DNA from: Arcobacteraceae bacterium
GTDB lineage: Bacteria > Campylobacterota > Campylobacteria > Campylobacterales > Arcobacteraceae
Assembly (NCBI GenBank): GCA_023229945.1
Contig: JALNYH010000010.1
Span: 1 to 63,230, forward strand
Direction: 5' to 3'
Length of the DNA: 63,230 bases
The position numbers and the translations under genes were made by a program. How positions within the stretch are numbered: position 1 is the first letter of the stretch; each line of letters starts with the position of its first letter. The notes beneath the pieces are model-generated. The model searched no databases, was not told the DNA's origin, and was given only the letters and a program-made list of their open reading frames with translations. This document shows, in pieces, positions 52,278-60,833 of this stretch.

Positions 52278-55106
52278 ATGGCAAATGATACTATCAAAAT
52301 ATTTGGTGCAAAAGAGAACAATTTAAAAAATATCAATCTTGAAATACCGAAAAATAAACTTATTGTTTTTACAGGACTGAGTGGTAGTGGTAAATCTACA
52401 CTAGCATTTGATACACTATATGCAGAAGGTCAAAGACGCTATATCGAGTCTTTATCGTCTTATGCAAGACAGTTTTTAGATCGTGTAGGCAAGCCTGATG
52501 TGGAAAGAATAGAAGGGCTAACACCTGCTATTGCGATAGATCAAAAGACCACTAGCAAAAACCCCCGCTCTACTGTTGGAACTATTACAGAAATATATGA
52601 TTATTTAAGGCTTCTTTATGCAAGAGTTGGCTCTCAACATTGCTATCTTTGTGGCAAACCAATATCCAAAATGTCATCAAGTGATATTATAGAGCAAGTA
52701 TTATCCCTGCCAGAAAATTCAAAAGTTGTAATCCTAGCTCCACTTATCAACGAAAAAAAAGGCTCTTTTGCAGATTTGATTGAATCATTGCGACAAAAAG
52801 GTTATATTAGAGCTATGGTAGATGGTGTGATGGTAAGACTTGATGAAGAGTTAGAATTAGGAAAAACCAAAAAACACTCTATCAAAGTAGTAGTTGACAG
52901 GGTTGTAATCAAAGAAGAAAACAAAGAAAGAATTGCAAGTGATGTTGAAAAAGCACTAAAAGAGAGTTTTGGTGAGCTTGAAGTAGAAGTATCAAATTTT
53001 GAAGAAGTTGGACTTGAAAGTGGTCATATTCACTATAGTGAGCATATGGCATGTTTTGATTGTAAAGTCTCTTTTGAACCACTTGAACCTCTTAGCTTTT
53101 CATTCAACTCCCCAAAAGGTGCATGTCCTAGCTGTGATGGACTTGGTATTAGATATGCCCTTGATATGAAAAAAATAATCAATGAAGACTTAAGTATTGA
53201 TGAGGGTGCTATAAAGATTATTTATGGTTTCAACAAAGGGTTTTACTTTAAGATGCTAAAAGCATTTTGTGATGCAGCAGATATTGATACCAAAAAAACT
53301 TTTAGAGATTTAGATGACCATGAGAAAAAAGCTATCCTTCATGGAAGTGTCGAAAGTGCAGATTTTACTTGGAAAAGACACAAACTAAGCCGTCCTTGGG
53401 AAGGTATCATCAAAATCGCATACAATATGATAAAAGAAGAAAAAGAAATCGGTGAGTATATGACTGAAAAAGTTTGTGATACTTGTGGTGGAAATCGTCT
53501 AAAAGCCTCAAGTTTAGCTGTAAAAGTAGCCAAAAAAGGGATTGCTGATGTTATCAGTATGCCAATTGAAGATGTATATTCATTTTTTGCTGATATCTCA
53601 AATTTTGATTATCTAAGCAACCAATTTACACTTATTGCATCACCTATTTTAAAAGAGATTCGTGAGAGAATTTATTTTCTTTATGATGTAGGACTAGGGT
53701 ATATCACACTCAAAAGAGATGCAAGAACTATAAGTGGTGGTGAAGCACAAAGAATAAGAGTAGCTTCACAAATAGGAAGTGGACTTACAGGTGTCATGTA
53801 TGTACTAGATGAGCCATCAATTGGACTTCACGAAAGAGATACAGCAAAACTTATTCGTACACTCAAAGCCCTACAAGAAAAAGGAAATACAGTAATTGTC
53901 GTAGAACATGACAAAGAAACTATTAGTAGTGCAGATTTTATTGTAGATATTGGTCCAAATGCTGGTAAATTTGGTGGGGAAGTTGTATTTAGTGGTGATT
54001 TAAAAGCGATGAAAAAAGCCAAAACATTGACAGCTTTATATATGAATGGTCAAAAAGATGTACACTATCCTCATAATCGCCCACAAACTGAATTTATAGA
54101 GATTCAAGATGTAAATATAAACAATATCCAAGACTTATCAGTAAAAATACCACTCAAAAACCTAGTAGCAATCACAGGAGTAAGCGGAAGTGGGAAAAGT
54201 TCACTAATCCTTCAAACACTTCTTCCTGTAGCAAAAGAGCTTTTAAATCACGCTAGAAAAATCAAAAAAATAGATGGTGTGACAATAGAAGGGCTTGATA
54301 GCCTAGATAAAGTTATCTACCTTGACCAATCCCCAATAGGAAGAACCCCTAGAAGTAATCCAGCAACTTATACAGGGCTTATGGATGAAATAAGGGTAAT
54401 TTTTTCTAAAACAAAAGAAGCTAGTATCAGAGGATATAGTATCAGTAGATTTAGTTTCAATGTCAAAGGTGGAAGATGTGAAAAATGCCAAGGTGAAGGT
54501 GAAATCAAAATAGAAATGCACTTTTTACCTGATATTATGGTCAAATGTGATGACTGTAAAGGAAAAAGATACAACGCTCAAACACTAGAAATTCTTTATC
54601 GTGGCAAAAGCATAGCTGATGTTCTTGATATGAGTGTATCTGAAGCATTTGAGTTTTTTGCAAAAGTACCAAAAATCAATGCAAAACTTCAAACTCTAGT
54701 AGATGTAGGGCTTGGCTATATAACTCTTGGACAAAATGCCGTCACACTTAGTGGTGGTGAAGCTCAAAGAATAAAACTAGCAAAAGAACTAAGCAAAAAA
54801 GATACTGGAAATACTCTATATGTACTAGATGAGCCTACAACTGGACTTCATTTTGCAGATGTAGATAAACTCACAGGTGTATTACACCACCTAGTAGAGC
54901 TAGGAAATAGCGTAATAGTAATAGAACACAACCTTGATGTAATCAAAAATGCTGACTTCGTAATAGATATGGGGCCAGAAGGCGGAAATAAAGGTGGGAA
55001 GATAGTAACACAAGGTACTCCAGAAGATGTAGCAAAGAACTACAAAGAAACTGGAAGTTATACGGGTGAGTATTTGGCTAAAGAAATGAAATTAACTAAT
55101 AATTAA
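52278..55106 (+). CDS. uvrA: Excinuclease ABC subunit A
   Basis: UvrA (942 residues) is the damage-recognition ATPase of nucleotide excision repair. It has two ABC modules: Walker A GLSGSGKSTLAFDTLYAEGQ near residue 32 and GVSGSGKSSLI near residue 635; signature ISGGEAQRI and LSGGEAQRI; Walker B VLDEPSIGLH and VLDEPTTGLH. The zinc-binding pairs CPSCDG, CDTCGG and CEKCQGEGE...CDDCKG are present. It has its own promoter (TATAAT 52236-52241). A repeat-rich hairpin region follows it. Confidence 0.96.
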   Translation: MANDTIKIFGAKENNLKNINLEIPKNKLIVFTGLSGSGKSTLAFDTLYAEGQRRYIESLSSYARQFLDRVGKPDVERIEGLTPAIAIDQKTTSKNPRSTVGTITEIYDYLRLLYARVGSQHCYLCGKPISKMSSSDIIEQVLSLPENSKVVILAPLINEKKGSFADLIESLRQKGYIRAMVDGVMVRLDEELELGKTKKHSIKVVVDRVVIKEENKERIASDVEKALKESFGELEVEVSNFEEVGLESGHIHYSEHMACFDCKVSFEPLEPLSFSFNSPKGACPSCDGLGIRYALDMKKIINEDLSIDEGAIKIIYGFNKGFYFKMLKAFCDAADIDTKKTFRDLDDHEKKAILHGSVESADFTWKRHKLSRPWEGIIKIAYNMIKEEKEIGEYMTEKVCDTCGGNRLKASSLAVKVAKKGIADVISMPIEDVYSFFADISNFDYLSNQFTLIASPILKEIRERIYFLYDVGLGYITLKRDARTISGGEAQRIRVASQIGSGLTGVMYVLDEPSIGLHERDTAKLIRTLKALQEKGNTVIVVEHDKETISSADFIVDIGPNAGKFGGEVVFSGDLKAMKKAKTLTALYMNGQKDVHYPHNRPQTEFIEIQDVNINNIQDLSVKIPLKNLVAITGVSGSGKSSLILQTLLPVAKELLNHARKIKKIDGVTIEGLDSLDKVIYLDQSPIGRTPRSNPATYTGLMDEIRVIFSKTKEASIRGYSISRFSFNVKGGRCEKCQGEGEIKIEMHFLPDIMVKCDDCKGKRYNAQTLEILYRGKSIADVLDMSVSEAFEFFAKVPKINAKLQTLVDVGLGYITLGQNAVTLSGGEAQRIKLAKELSKKDTGNTLYVLDEPTTGLHFADVDKLTGVLHHLVELGNSVIVIEHNLDVIKNADFVIDMGPEGGNKGGKIVTQGTPEDVAKNYKETGSYTGEYLAKEMKLTNN

Positions 55107-55204
55107 TAACTAACAACTAATAATTATTGTGTAGCAAAGCTACAAAATTATTTGTCACGATAGTGACTCCTAAGTTATTCGTTATTCATTATTAACTATT
55201 AATT
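55091..55204. repeat. Palindromic repeat element downstream of uvrA
   Basis: AT-rich outer arms (about 55091-55128 and 55171-55204) that are imperfect reverse complements enclose two tight hairpins: TGTAGC/GCTACA (55130-55144) and GTCAC/GTGAC (55154-55167). The layout is that of a small palindromic intergenic element. It may also terminate uvrA transcription. Confidence 0.55.
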
Positions 55205-55218
55205 AAAAAGGGATTTTT

Positions 55219-56385
55219 TTGAACAAGAAACGAGTTATAATAATTGGTGCAAGTTATGGTGGTTTACATGCTGCTAAAGAATTTAATAAAAAAGATGAAT
55301 TTGAAGTATTAGTATTTGATAAAAAAAGTTTTCATTATCTTCAAACAGAAGCTTATGATTTTATAGCAAATAAATCAAATATTTCTGATATTACTATTGA
55401 TATAGGGTCATATATCAATAAACTATCACCAAATATTAAGTTTATTAAACAAATGGTTTTAAATTTTTGTTCACAAACAAAAACTATTCAAACATCAAGT
55501 AGTAGCTATACATTTGATTATCTTATCATCGCAACAGGAGCTAGAACAAACTTTCCTCCGTTTATCAAAGGGCTTCGTGAAAATTCAAATGGCGTAAAAA
55601 CACTATTTCGAGCATTGGGATTTAAACAAAAATTTGAAAGTACAATTTATGAATATATCACTAATAATGCTTTTGAACACCAAAGAGATTACAATATCAT
55701 AATAGGTGGAGCAGGACTAAGTGGTGTTGAAATAGCTGCTGAAATGGCTTATATCATACAAACAGATTTCACAAGATTGGGTATTAGATGCCTTGGTTTT
55801 AATATCACTTTGGTAGATGGAGCTGATAGTATATTGCCAGGTATGGATAGAAGAATAATCTATGCTACTGTAAAAAGATTAAAATCTCTAGGCATTCACA
55901 TCAAAACCAAATCATTTATCAAAGAAGTTTCTCAAAATGAACTTATTTTCAATGATGACAACAAACTACCATATGACTTTATGATTTTTACAGGTGGAAT
56001 AAAAGCTGAGCCGATAGCATCAGATAAAGAGTATAAACTCAACAAATTCAACCAATACATTGTAGATGACTTTTATCATATTGAAGGGGAAGAGAGTATT
56101 TTCGCTATAGGTGATGTAGCTCAAATTACAAATGATTCCCAAATAGTTCCTCCAACAGCTCAAAGTGCAGAGCAAAGTGGAAGTGTAGTAGCACAAAATA
56201 TAATAAGAATATCCAAAAATCAACAACCACAAAAAAAACTACCTATTATGAGAGGTATGTTTATAGCACTTGGTGGTAAATACGCTGTTGGAATACTATA
56301 TGACAAGATAGTAATAAAAGGATATATTGCATATTTGATTAAAAAAGTGATAACTAACTTTTATAAAGTATTTTTAAAACCATAA
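55219..56385 (+). CDS. NDH-2-like FAD/NAD-dependent oxidoreductase
   Basis: This 388-residue pyridine-nucleotide disulphide-type oxidoreductase has the FAD-binding VIIIGASYGGLHAAKEF, DYLIIATGAR, the NADH-binding IIIGGAGLSGVEIAAEMAYI, and SIFAIGDVAQI. A hydrophobic C-terminus (IAYLIKKVITNFYKVFL) may attach it to the membrane like type II NADH dehydrogenases. It would pass electrons from NADH to quinone, or act on a sulfur or other substrate. No CxxxC redox pair. Start is TTG 55219. Confidence 0.82.
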   Translation: MNKKRVIIIGASYGGLHAAKEFNKKDEFEVLVFDKKSFHYLQTEAYDFIANKSNISDITIDIGSYINKLSPNIKFIKQMVLNFCSQTKTIQTSSSSYTFDYLIIATGARTNFPPFIKGLRENSNGVKTLFRALGFKQKFESTIYEYITNNAFEHQRDYNIIIGGAGLSGVEIAAEMAYIIQTDFTRLGIRCLGFNITLVDGADSILPGMDRRIIYATVKRLKSLGIHIKTKSFIKEVSQNELIFNDDNKLPYDFMIFTGGIKAEPIASDKEYKLNKFNQYIVDDFYHIEGEESIFAIGDVAQITNDSQIVPPTAQSAEQSGSVVAQNIIRISKNQQPQKKLPIMRGMFIALGGKYAVGILYDKIVIKGYIAYLIKKVITNFYKVFLKP

Positions 56386-56390
56386 AAGAA

Positions 56391-56396
56391 TATAAT
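56391..56396 (+). promoter_or_regulatory. -10 box of galU
   Basis: TATAAT 28 bases before the TTG start, with AAGGAG between. Confidence 0.55.
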
Positions 56397-56424
56397 TCCA
56401 CACAAGAAAGACAAGGAGCAAAGT

Positions 56425-57246
56425 TTGATTAGAAAGTGTTTATTCCCAGCAGCTGGATATGGGACAAGATTTTTACCAGCAACAAAAGCTATGCCAAAAG
56501 AGATGTTACCTATTCTTACAAAACCACTTATTCAGTACGGTGTAGAAGAAGCTATGGAAGCTGGAATGCATGATATGGCTATCATTACAGGTCGTGGGAA
56601 AAGAGCTATTGAAGACCACTTTGATATAAGTTATGAGCTAGAACACCAAATCAAAGGGACAGATAAAGAACACTATCTTATGGAGATTAGAGAACTCATT
56701 GATAACTGTACTTTTAGCTACACTAGACAAATAGAGATGAAAGGTTTGGGACATGCCATTTTAAGTGGTGAGACACTTATCGGAAATGAGCCTTTTGCTG
56801 TAATACTAGCAGATGATTTGTGTGACAATGGTGAAGATGAAAGTGTACTAGCTCAAATGGTAAGAATATATAACAAATATCAATGCTCAATAGTAGCTAT
56901 CGAAGAAATAGACCCAAGTGAAACAAAAAAATATGGTATTATTGATGGTAAAGAGATTGAAGATGGTATATTTATGGTAAAAAATATGATAGAAAAGCCA
57001 GACCCAAAAGATGCTCCTACAAACTTAGCTATCATTGGAAGATATATATTAACTCCTGATATTTTTGATATTATAAAAGACACAAAACCTGGCAAAAATG
57101 GTGAAATCCAAATCACAGATGCTCTTATGACACAAGCTCAAAAAGGGATGGTATTAGCATACAAATTCAAAGGAAAAAGATTTGATTGTGGAAGTGTAGA
57201 TGGATTTGTAGAAGCTACAAACTATTTCTATTCTATACAAAAATAA
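56425..57246 (+). CDS. galU: UTP--glucose-1-phosphate uridylyltransferase
   Basis: This 273-residue nucleotidyltransferase has CLFPAAGYGTRFLPATKAMP, KEMLPILTKPLIQYGVEEA, FAVILADDLCDN, MIEKPDPKDAPTNLAIIGRY and GKRFDCGSVDGFVEA. It makes UDP-glucose for glycan synthesis, linking to the O-antigen locus at the other end of the window. Start is TTG 56425 with AAGGAG upstream and TATAAT at 56391-56396. A bulged hairpin terminator follows. Confidence 0.94.
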   Translation: MIRKCLFPAAGYGTRFLPATKAMPKEMLPILTKPLIQYGVEEAMEAGMHDMAIITGRGKRAIEDHFDISYELEHQIKGTDKEHYLMEIRELIDNCTFSYTRQIEMKGLGHAILSGETLIGNEPFAVILADDLCDNGEDESVLAQMVRIYNKYQCSIVAIEEIDPSETKKYGIIDGKEIEDGIFMVKNMIEKPDPKDAPTNLAIIGRYILTPDIFDIIKDTKPGKNGEIQITDALMTQAQKGMVLAYKFKGKRFDCGSVDGFVEATNYFYSIQK

Positions 57247-57255
57247 ACTTATATT

Positions 57256-57285
57256 GTAGAGTATAAAAATAGTTTTTTACTCTAC
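57256..57285 (+). terminator. galU terminator hairpin
   Basis: GTAGAGTA pairs with TACTCTAC, and inside it AAAAA pairs with TTTTT around TAG, giving a 13-bp stem with one bulge. It starts 9 bases after the galU stop. Confidence 0.6.
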
Positions 57286-57537
57286 GATTATATTTACAAA
57301 TTATTTGTTTCTATATAATTAAGTATTTTATTTATATAAAAAATTATCTAAATATTCGTCACATATAGATTAATCTATACAATCACAACTTTTCTAACAT
57401 CAAATACACTAAATATAAGTTATTATTAAGTATTCTTTAGTTAGCATTATAATTATTACATTATGATTAACTTGTAGTATTGAAAATATATTTTATTTAT
57501 TTTTAAATAAAATACCAAAACAGTATAGGAGAAGCAA

Positions 57538-57621
57538 ATGAAAACTGAACATCAAAACTTAGTATTACTACTTTTGATAATATTATGTTTTATCTCTTTA
57601 TTTACATTTGCAATTATCTAA
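57538..57621 (+). CDS. Predicted 27-residue membrane peptide
   Basis: A 27-codon frame starts at ATG 57538 behind AGGAGA. The peptide starts MKTEHQNLVLLLLIILCF and ends ISLFTFAII: a short polar N-terminus followed by a single hydrophobic helix. Its stop lies 35 bases before the chosen start of the PAS-GGDEF-EAL gene, so it would be the first cistron. The Shine-Dalgarno sequence is better than that of the next gene, which argues that it is translated. Function unknown; it could also act as a leader peptide. Confidence 0.5.
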   Translation: MKTEHQNLVLLLLIILCFISLFTFAII

Positions 57622-57656
57622 GATTTAAGTATTCCAAAACGAAAGACAAATCAAAT

Positions 57657-60326
57657 ATGTCACTTAATTTAAAGCTATCATTTTTAATACTTATTATATC
57701 TTCTATTATCTTACTAGCTACTGGCGTAGGATATTATTACAATATAACATCTTTATTTGAATCAAATACAAAATCAACACTAACACACGATTTAAAAATT
57801 ATTGATAAACAATTCACCAATCTAAAATCTCAAATCACAGATATGGCTAATAAAATATCTAATTTAGAAGAAGTCAAAGCATCATTAGGAATAATTTCTC
57901 AATATCAAGATGAATTAAACTACAACAAAGAGCTATTTGATAATTTGAAGATATCACTATACTACCAATTAAGAAATTTATTCGTAATTTCCAATGGTTA
58001 CTCAAGTGGTTTTTTTGATAAAAATGGTGATTTATTAATACTAAATCGTTCAATAAATGACCAAACAATTCAATGTTTTTCATCATATGATACAAATGGA
58101 AAACAAATATTCAAAGACATCAATACACAAGAAATAATTAACAAACCTTTTTATGAAAATATAGACATAAACTCTATCAATAATTTTTCTTCTGTTTATC
58201 ATAATAATACCTATATTTTACAATATACATCAAAAATAATTAGCAATGGTAATCATATTGGATATATAAGAATTGGTTATCATATTAATGATTTATTTGT
58301 AACAACACTTCAAGAACTATTAAGTAATCAAATATTATTTCAAACACATACTTTAGAAAATATATACTCAAAAGATTTTAATATAGAAATCTTAAATCAA
58401 CATCAAAAGTATGATATTAATAAAGTAAAAATTGCTGATACAAATTTAAATTTATATGCCTTGATAATTACGAATAAAGTGATTATTCAAAATATACTAT
58501 ATAACTCTTTTAAAGATGCTATTTTATTTCTTTTTATAATATTTATTGTTGTAGTTACACTATCATTTAGATTTATTTCCAAATATATTATAACACCCAT
58601 AAGTAAGTTAAAAACAGGCATTGAAGCTATAAAAGAAAATAAATATACACATATTCAATGTAATCATAATGATGAAATATGCGATATTATAAACGATTTC
58701 AATCTTTTATCTAAAATATTAATACAAAATTTAATATTTCTTGAAAGTTATAAGAGTGCAATTGATGATCATGGGATAGTTTCAAAAGCTGATTTAAAAG
58801 GAACTATAATATATGCCAATAATAACTTTTGTAAATTAAGTGGCTACTTGTTAGATGAAATAATAGGTAAGAATCATAATATTGTAAGACATCCAGATAC
58901 ACAAAAAAGTGTTTTTAGGAATATGTGGAAGACTATTCAAAATAAACAAACATGGAAGGGTGTAATTAAAAATAAGAAAAAAGATGGAGGGTATTATTGG
59001 GTTGATCAAGTCATTAAACCAATCTTAGATGAAAACAATAATATTATTGAATATTTGGCAATTAGGCATAATATTACAGAAATTATAGAGCAAAGAAAGC
59101 AACTTGAATTATCTGCAAATACTGATAGTTTGACAGAACTAAGTAATAGATTTAAATTACATAACAACATAGAACAAGCACATCATCAATTGTCTCTTGT
59201 CGTATTAAATATTGATCAATTTAGAGAAATAAACGATTTTTATGGTCACTATTTTGGTGATAGATTAATCCTTGCAGTTGCAAATAAATTAAATCTAATA
59301 ATCAAAAAATATAAAAATATTGAATTATATAGACTCCAAGGGGATGAGTTTGTTATATTGGGATATGACTATAATCATCAAGTTTTAATATCTGATATTA
59401 AAAAAATATTAAAAATTATAAAAACAACAACCTTTGAAATCGATGATGAAAAAGTCAATATAGTATGTACTTGTGGTATATCATTTGAAAATAAGAATAT
59501 ATTATTATCAACTGCAGATATGGCATTACAAGTAGCAAAAAAACAACATCAAGATTTAATCATTTATAGTGAAGGGATATCACTAAATAAGGAATACGAA
59601 AATAATATAAAATGGACAAATAAACTCAAAGAAGCTATAAGAAATGATAAAATAGTAACATATTATCAGCCTATAGTAAATAATTCAAATAAAAACTATG
59701 AAAAATATGAGTGTTTGGTAAGAATGATTGATAATGATGGACAAATAATATCACCTTTTTTCTTTTTGGATATTGCAAAAAAGACCAAACAATATCTTGA
59801 TATTACTCGAACAGTCATAAGGCAATCTTTTGAAATGTTTAAGGATAAAGATGTTGAATTTTCTATAAATTTATCAATTAATGATATCTTTGAACCATCA
59901 ATTTGTCAATATATAATTGATATGCTACAAAAATATAATATAGGACATAAGGTAGTTTTTGAAATAGTTGAAACTGAATCTATTCAGAATTTTGAAGAAG
60001 TACAAAACTTTATAAATAAAGTTAGAGAATTTAACTGTAAGATTGCAATAGATGATTTTGGTACTGGGTATAGTAATTTTGAATATTTAGTTAAATTAAA
60101 AGCTGATTACCTAAAAATAGATGGTTCTTTGATAAAAAATATAAAAACAGACAAAAACTCTCAAATTGTGATTACTACTCTTGTTGAGTTTAGTAAAAGA
60201 TTAGATATGAAAGTTATTGCTGAATTTGTTGAAGATGAAGATATATTTATAATGGTCAAAGATTTTGGAATTGACTATTCCCAAGGATACTATTTTAGTA
60301 GGCCTATAGATAAACCATTACTGTAA
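57657..60326 (+). CDS. PAS-GGDEF-EAL membrane protein with divergent EAL and GGDEF signatures
   Basis: Counted from ATG 57657, this 889-residue protein has TM1 at about residues 8-28, a periplasmic region of about 250 residues, TM2 at about 290-312 with a HAMP-like segment, an Aer-type PAS (GKNHNIVRHPDTQKSVFRNM), GGDEF and EAL. The GGDEF loop reads RLQGDEF and the EAL motif reads YECLVRMI, but the other EAL catalytic residues (INLSINDIF, EIVETES, IDDFGTGYSNF, YLKIDGSLI, EFVEDED, SQGYYF) remain. It probably binds or degrades cyclic-di-GMP. The open frame reaches 57585, but that would overlap the small peptide gene. It overlaps bioV by 9 bases, tail to tail. Confidence 0.85.
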   Translation: MSLNLKLSFLILIISSIILLATGVGYYYNITSLFESNTKSTLTHDLKIIDKQFTNLKSQITDMANKISNLEEVKASLGIISQYQDELNYNKELFDNLKISLYYQLRNLFVISNGYSSGFFDKNGDLLILNRSINDQTIQCFSSYDTNGKQIFKDINTQEIINKPFYENIDINSINNFSSVYHNNTYILQYTSKIISNGNHIGYIRIGYHINDLFVTTLQELLSNQILFQTHTLENIYSKDFNIEILNQHQKYDINKVKIADTNLNLYALIITNKVIIQNILYNSFKDAILFLFIIFIVVVTLSFRFISKYIITPISKLKTGIEAIKENKYTHIQCNHNDEICDIINDFNLLSKILIQNLIFLESYKSAIDDHGIVSKADLKGTIIYANNNFCKLSGYLLDEIIGKNHNIVRHPDTQKSVFRNMWKTIQNKQTWKGVIKNKKKDGGYYWVDQVIKPILDENNNIIEYLAIRHNITEIIEQRKQLELSANTDSLTELSNRFKLHNNIEQAHHQLSLVVLNIDQFREINDFYGHYFGDRLILAVANKLNLIIKKYKNIELYRLQGDEFVILGYDYNHQVLISDIKKILKIIKTTTFEIDDEKVNIVCTCGISFENKNILLSTADMALQVAKKQHQDLIIYSEGISLNKEYENNIKWTNKLKEAIRNDKIVTYYQPIVNNSNKNYEKYECLVRMIDNDGQIISPFFFLDIAKKTKQYLDITRTVIRQSFEMFKDKDVEFSINLSINDIFEPSICQYIIDMLQKYNIGHKVVFEIVETESIQNFEEVQNFINKVREFNCKIAIDDFGTGYSNFEYLVKLKADYLKIDGSLIKNIKTDKNSQIVITTLVEFSKRLDMKVIAEFVEDEDIFIMVKDFGIDYSQGYYFSRPIDKPLL

Positions 60327-60833
60327 TATATGTCCACATGATTTGAAAAAGTATACTTCACAACCACAAGATTTAAAAAACTCATTCGCAATTTTTGTAT
60401 TGATTATTTTATCAACTTCACCTAAATAAACTTCTATCAAAATTCCTTTTTGCAACAAAGTCATAATCTTTGATTTATCCCATTCATAAAAAAGAAGTTC
60501 ATGAAGCTGGTCATAAGTACCCTCTTTCATATAAATAGATAAATCCCTACTGCTAGGATAAGAAACATTTTGTAAAAAATTTTTTATATAAGTTTGTTTA
60601 TCTTTAGAATAAAACATTAATTGTAAACGCTTAAACTTTTCATCTTGAGTATTAAAAAAAGATGGTGAAAATAATTGGAGTTTGTCAATTCTTGTCTTAG
60701 CACTTAAACTATATTCAACTGCTTTAATACAACCATAACTAAATCCAGATACACAAAAATCACCATGATTTAAAAAAGGATTAAATAGTACATCCTCACC
60801 ACTTAATGAAAATCCACTATAAAACTTCACCAC
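60318..60833 (-). CDS. bioV: Pimelyl-ACP methyl ester esterase, BioV type
   Basis: This 171-residue small alpha/beta hydrolase has the nucleophile elbow VSGFSYGCIKA (GxSxG), an aspartate in YLGEVDKI and the C-terminal histidine in KSCGHIL, matching a Ser-Asp-His triad. BioV, first described in Helicobacter, frees pimeloyl-ACP from its methyl ester in biotin synthesis; bioinformatically the group was formerly DUF452. The start overlaps the FtsH-like gene by 17 bases. Other biotin genes are not in the window. Confidence 0.78.
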   Translation of the reverse strand: MVKFYSGFSLSGEDVLFNPFLNHGDFCVSGFSYGCIKAVEYSLSAKTRIDKLQLFSPSFFNTQDEKFKRLQLMFYSKDKQTYIKNFLQNVSYPSSRDLSIYMKEGTYDQLHELLFYEWDKSKIMTLLQKGILIEVYLGEVDKIINTKIANEFFKSCGCEVYFFKSCGHILQ

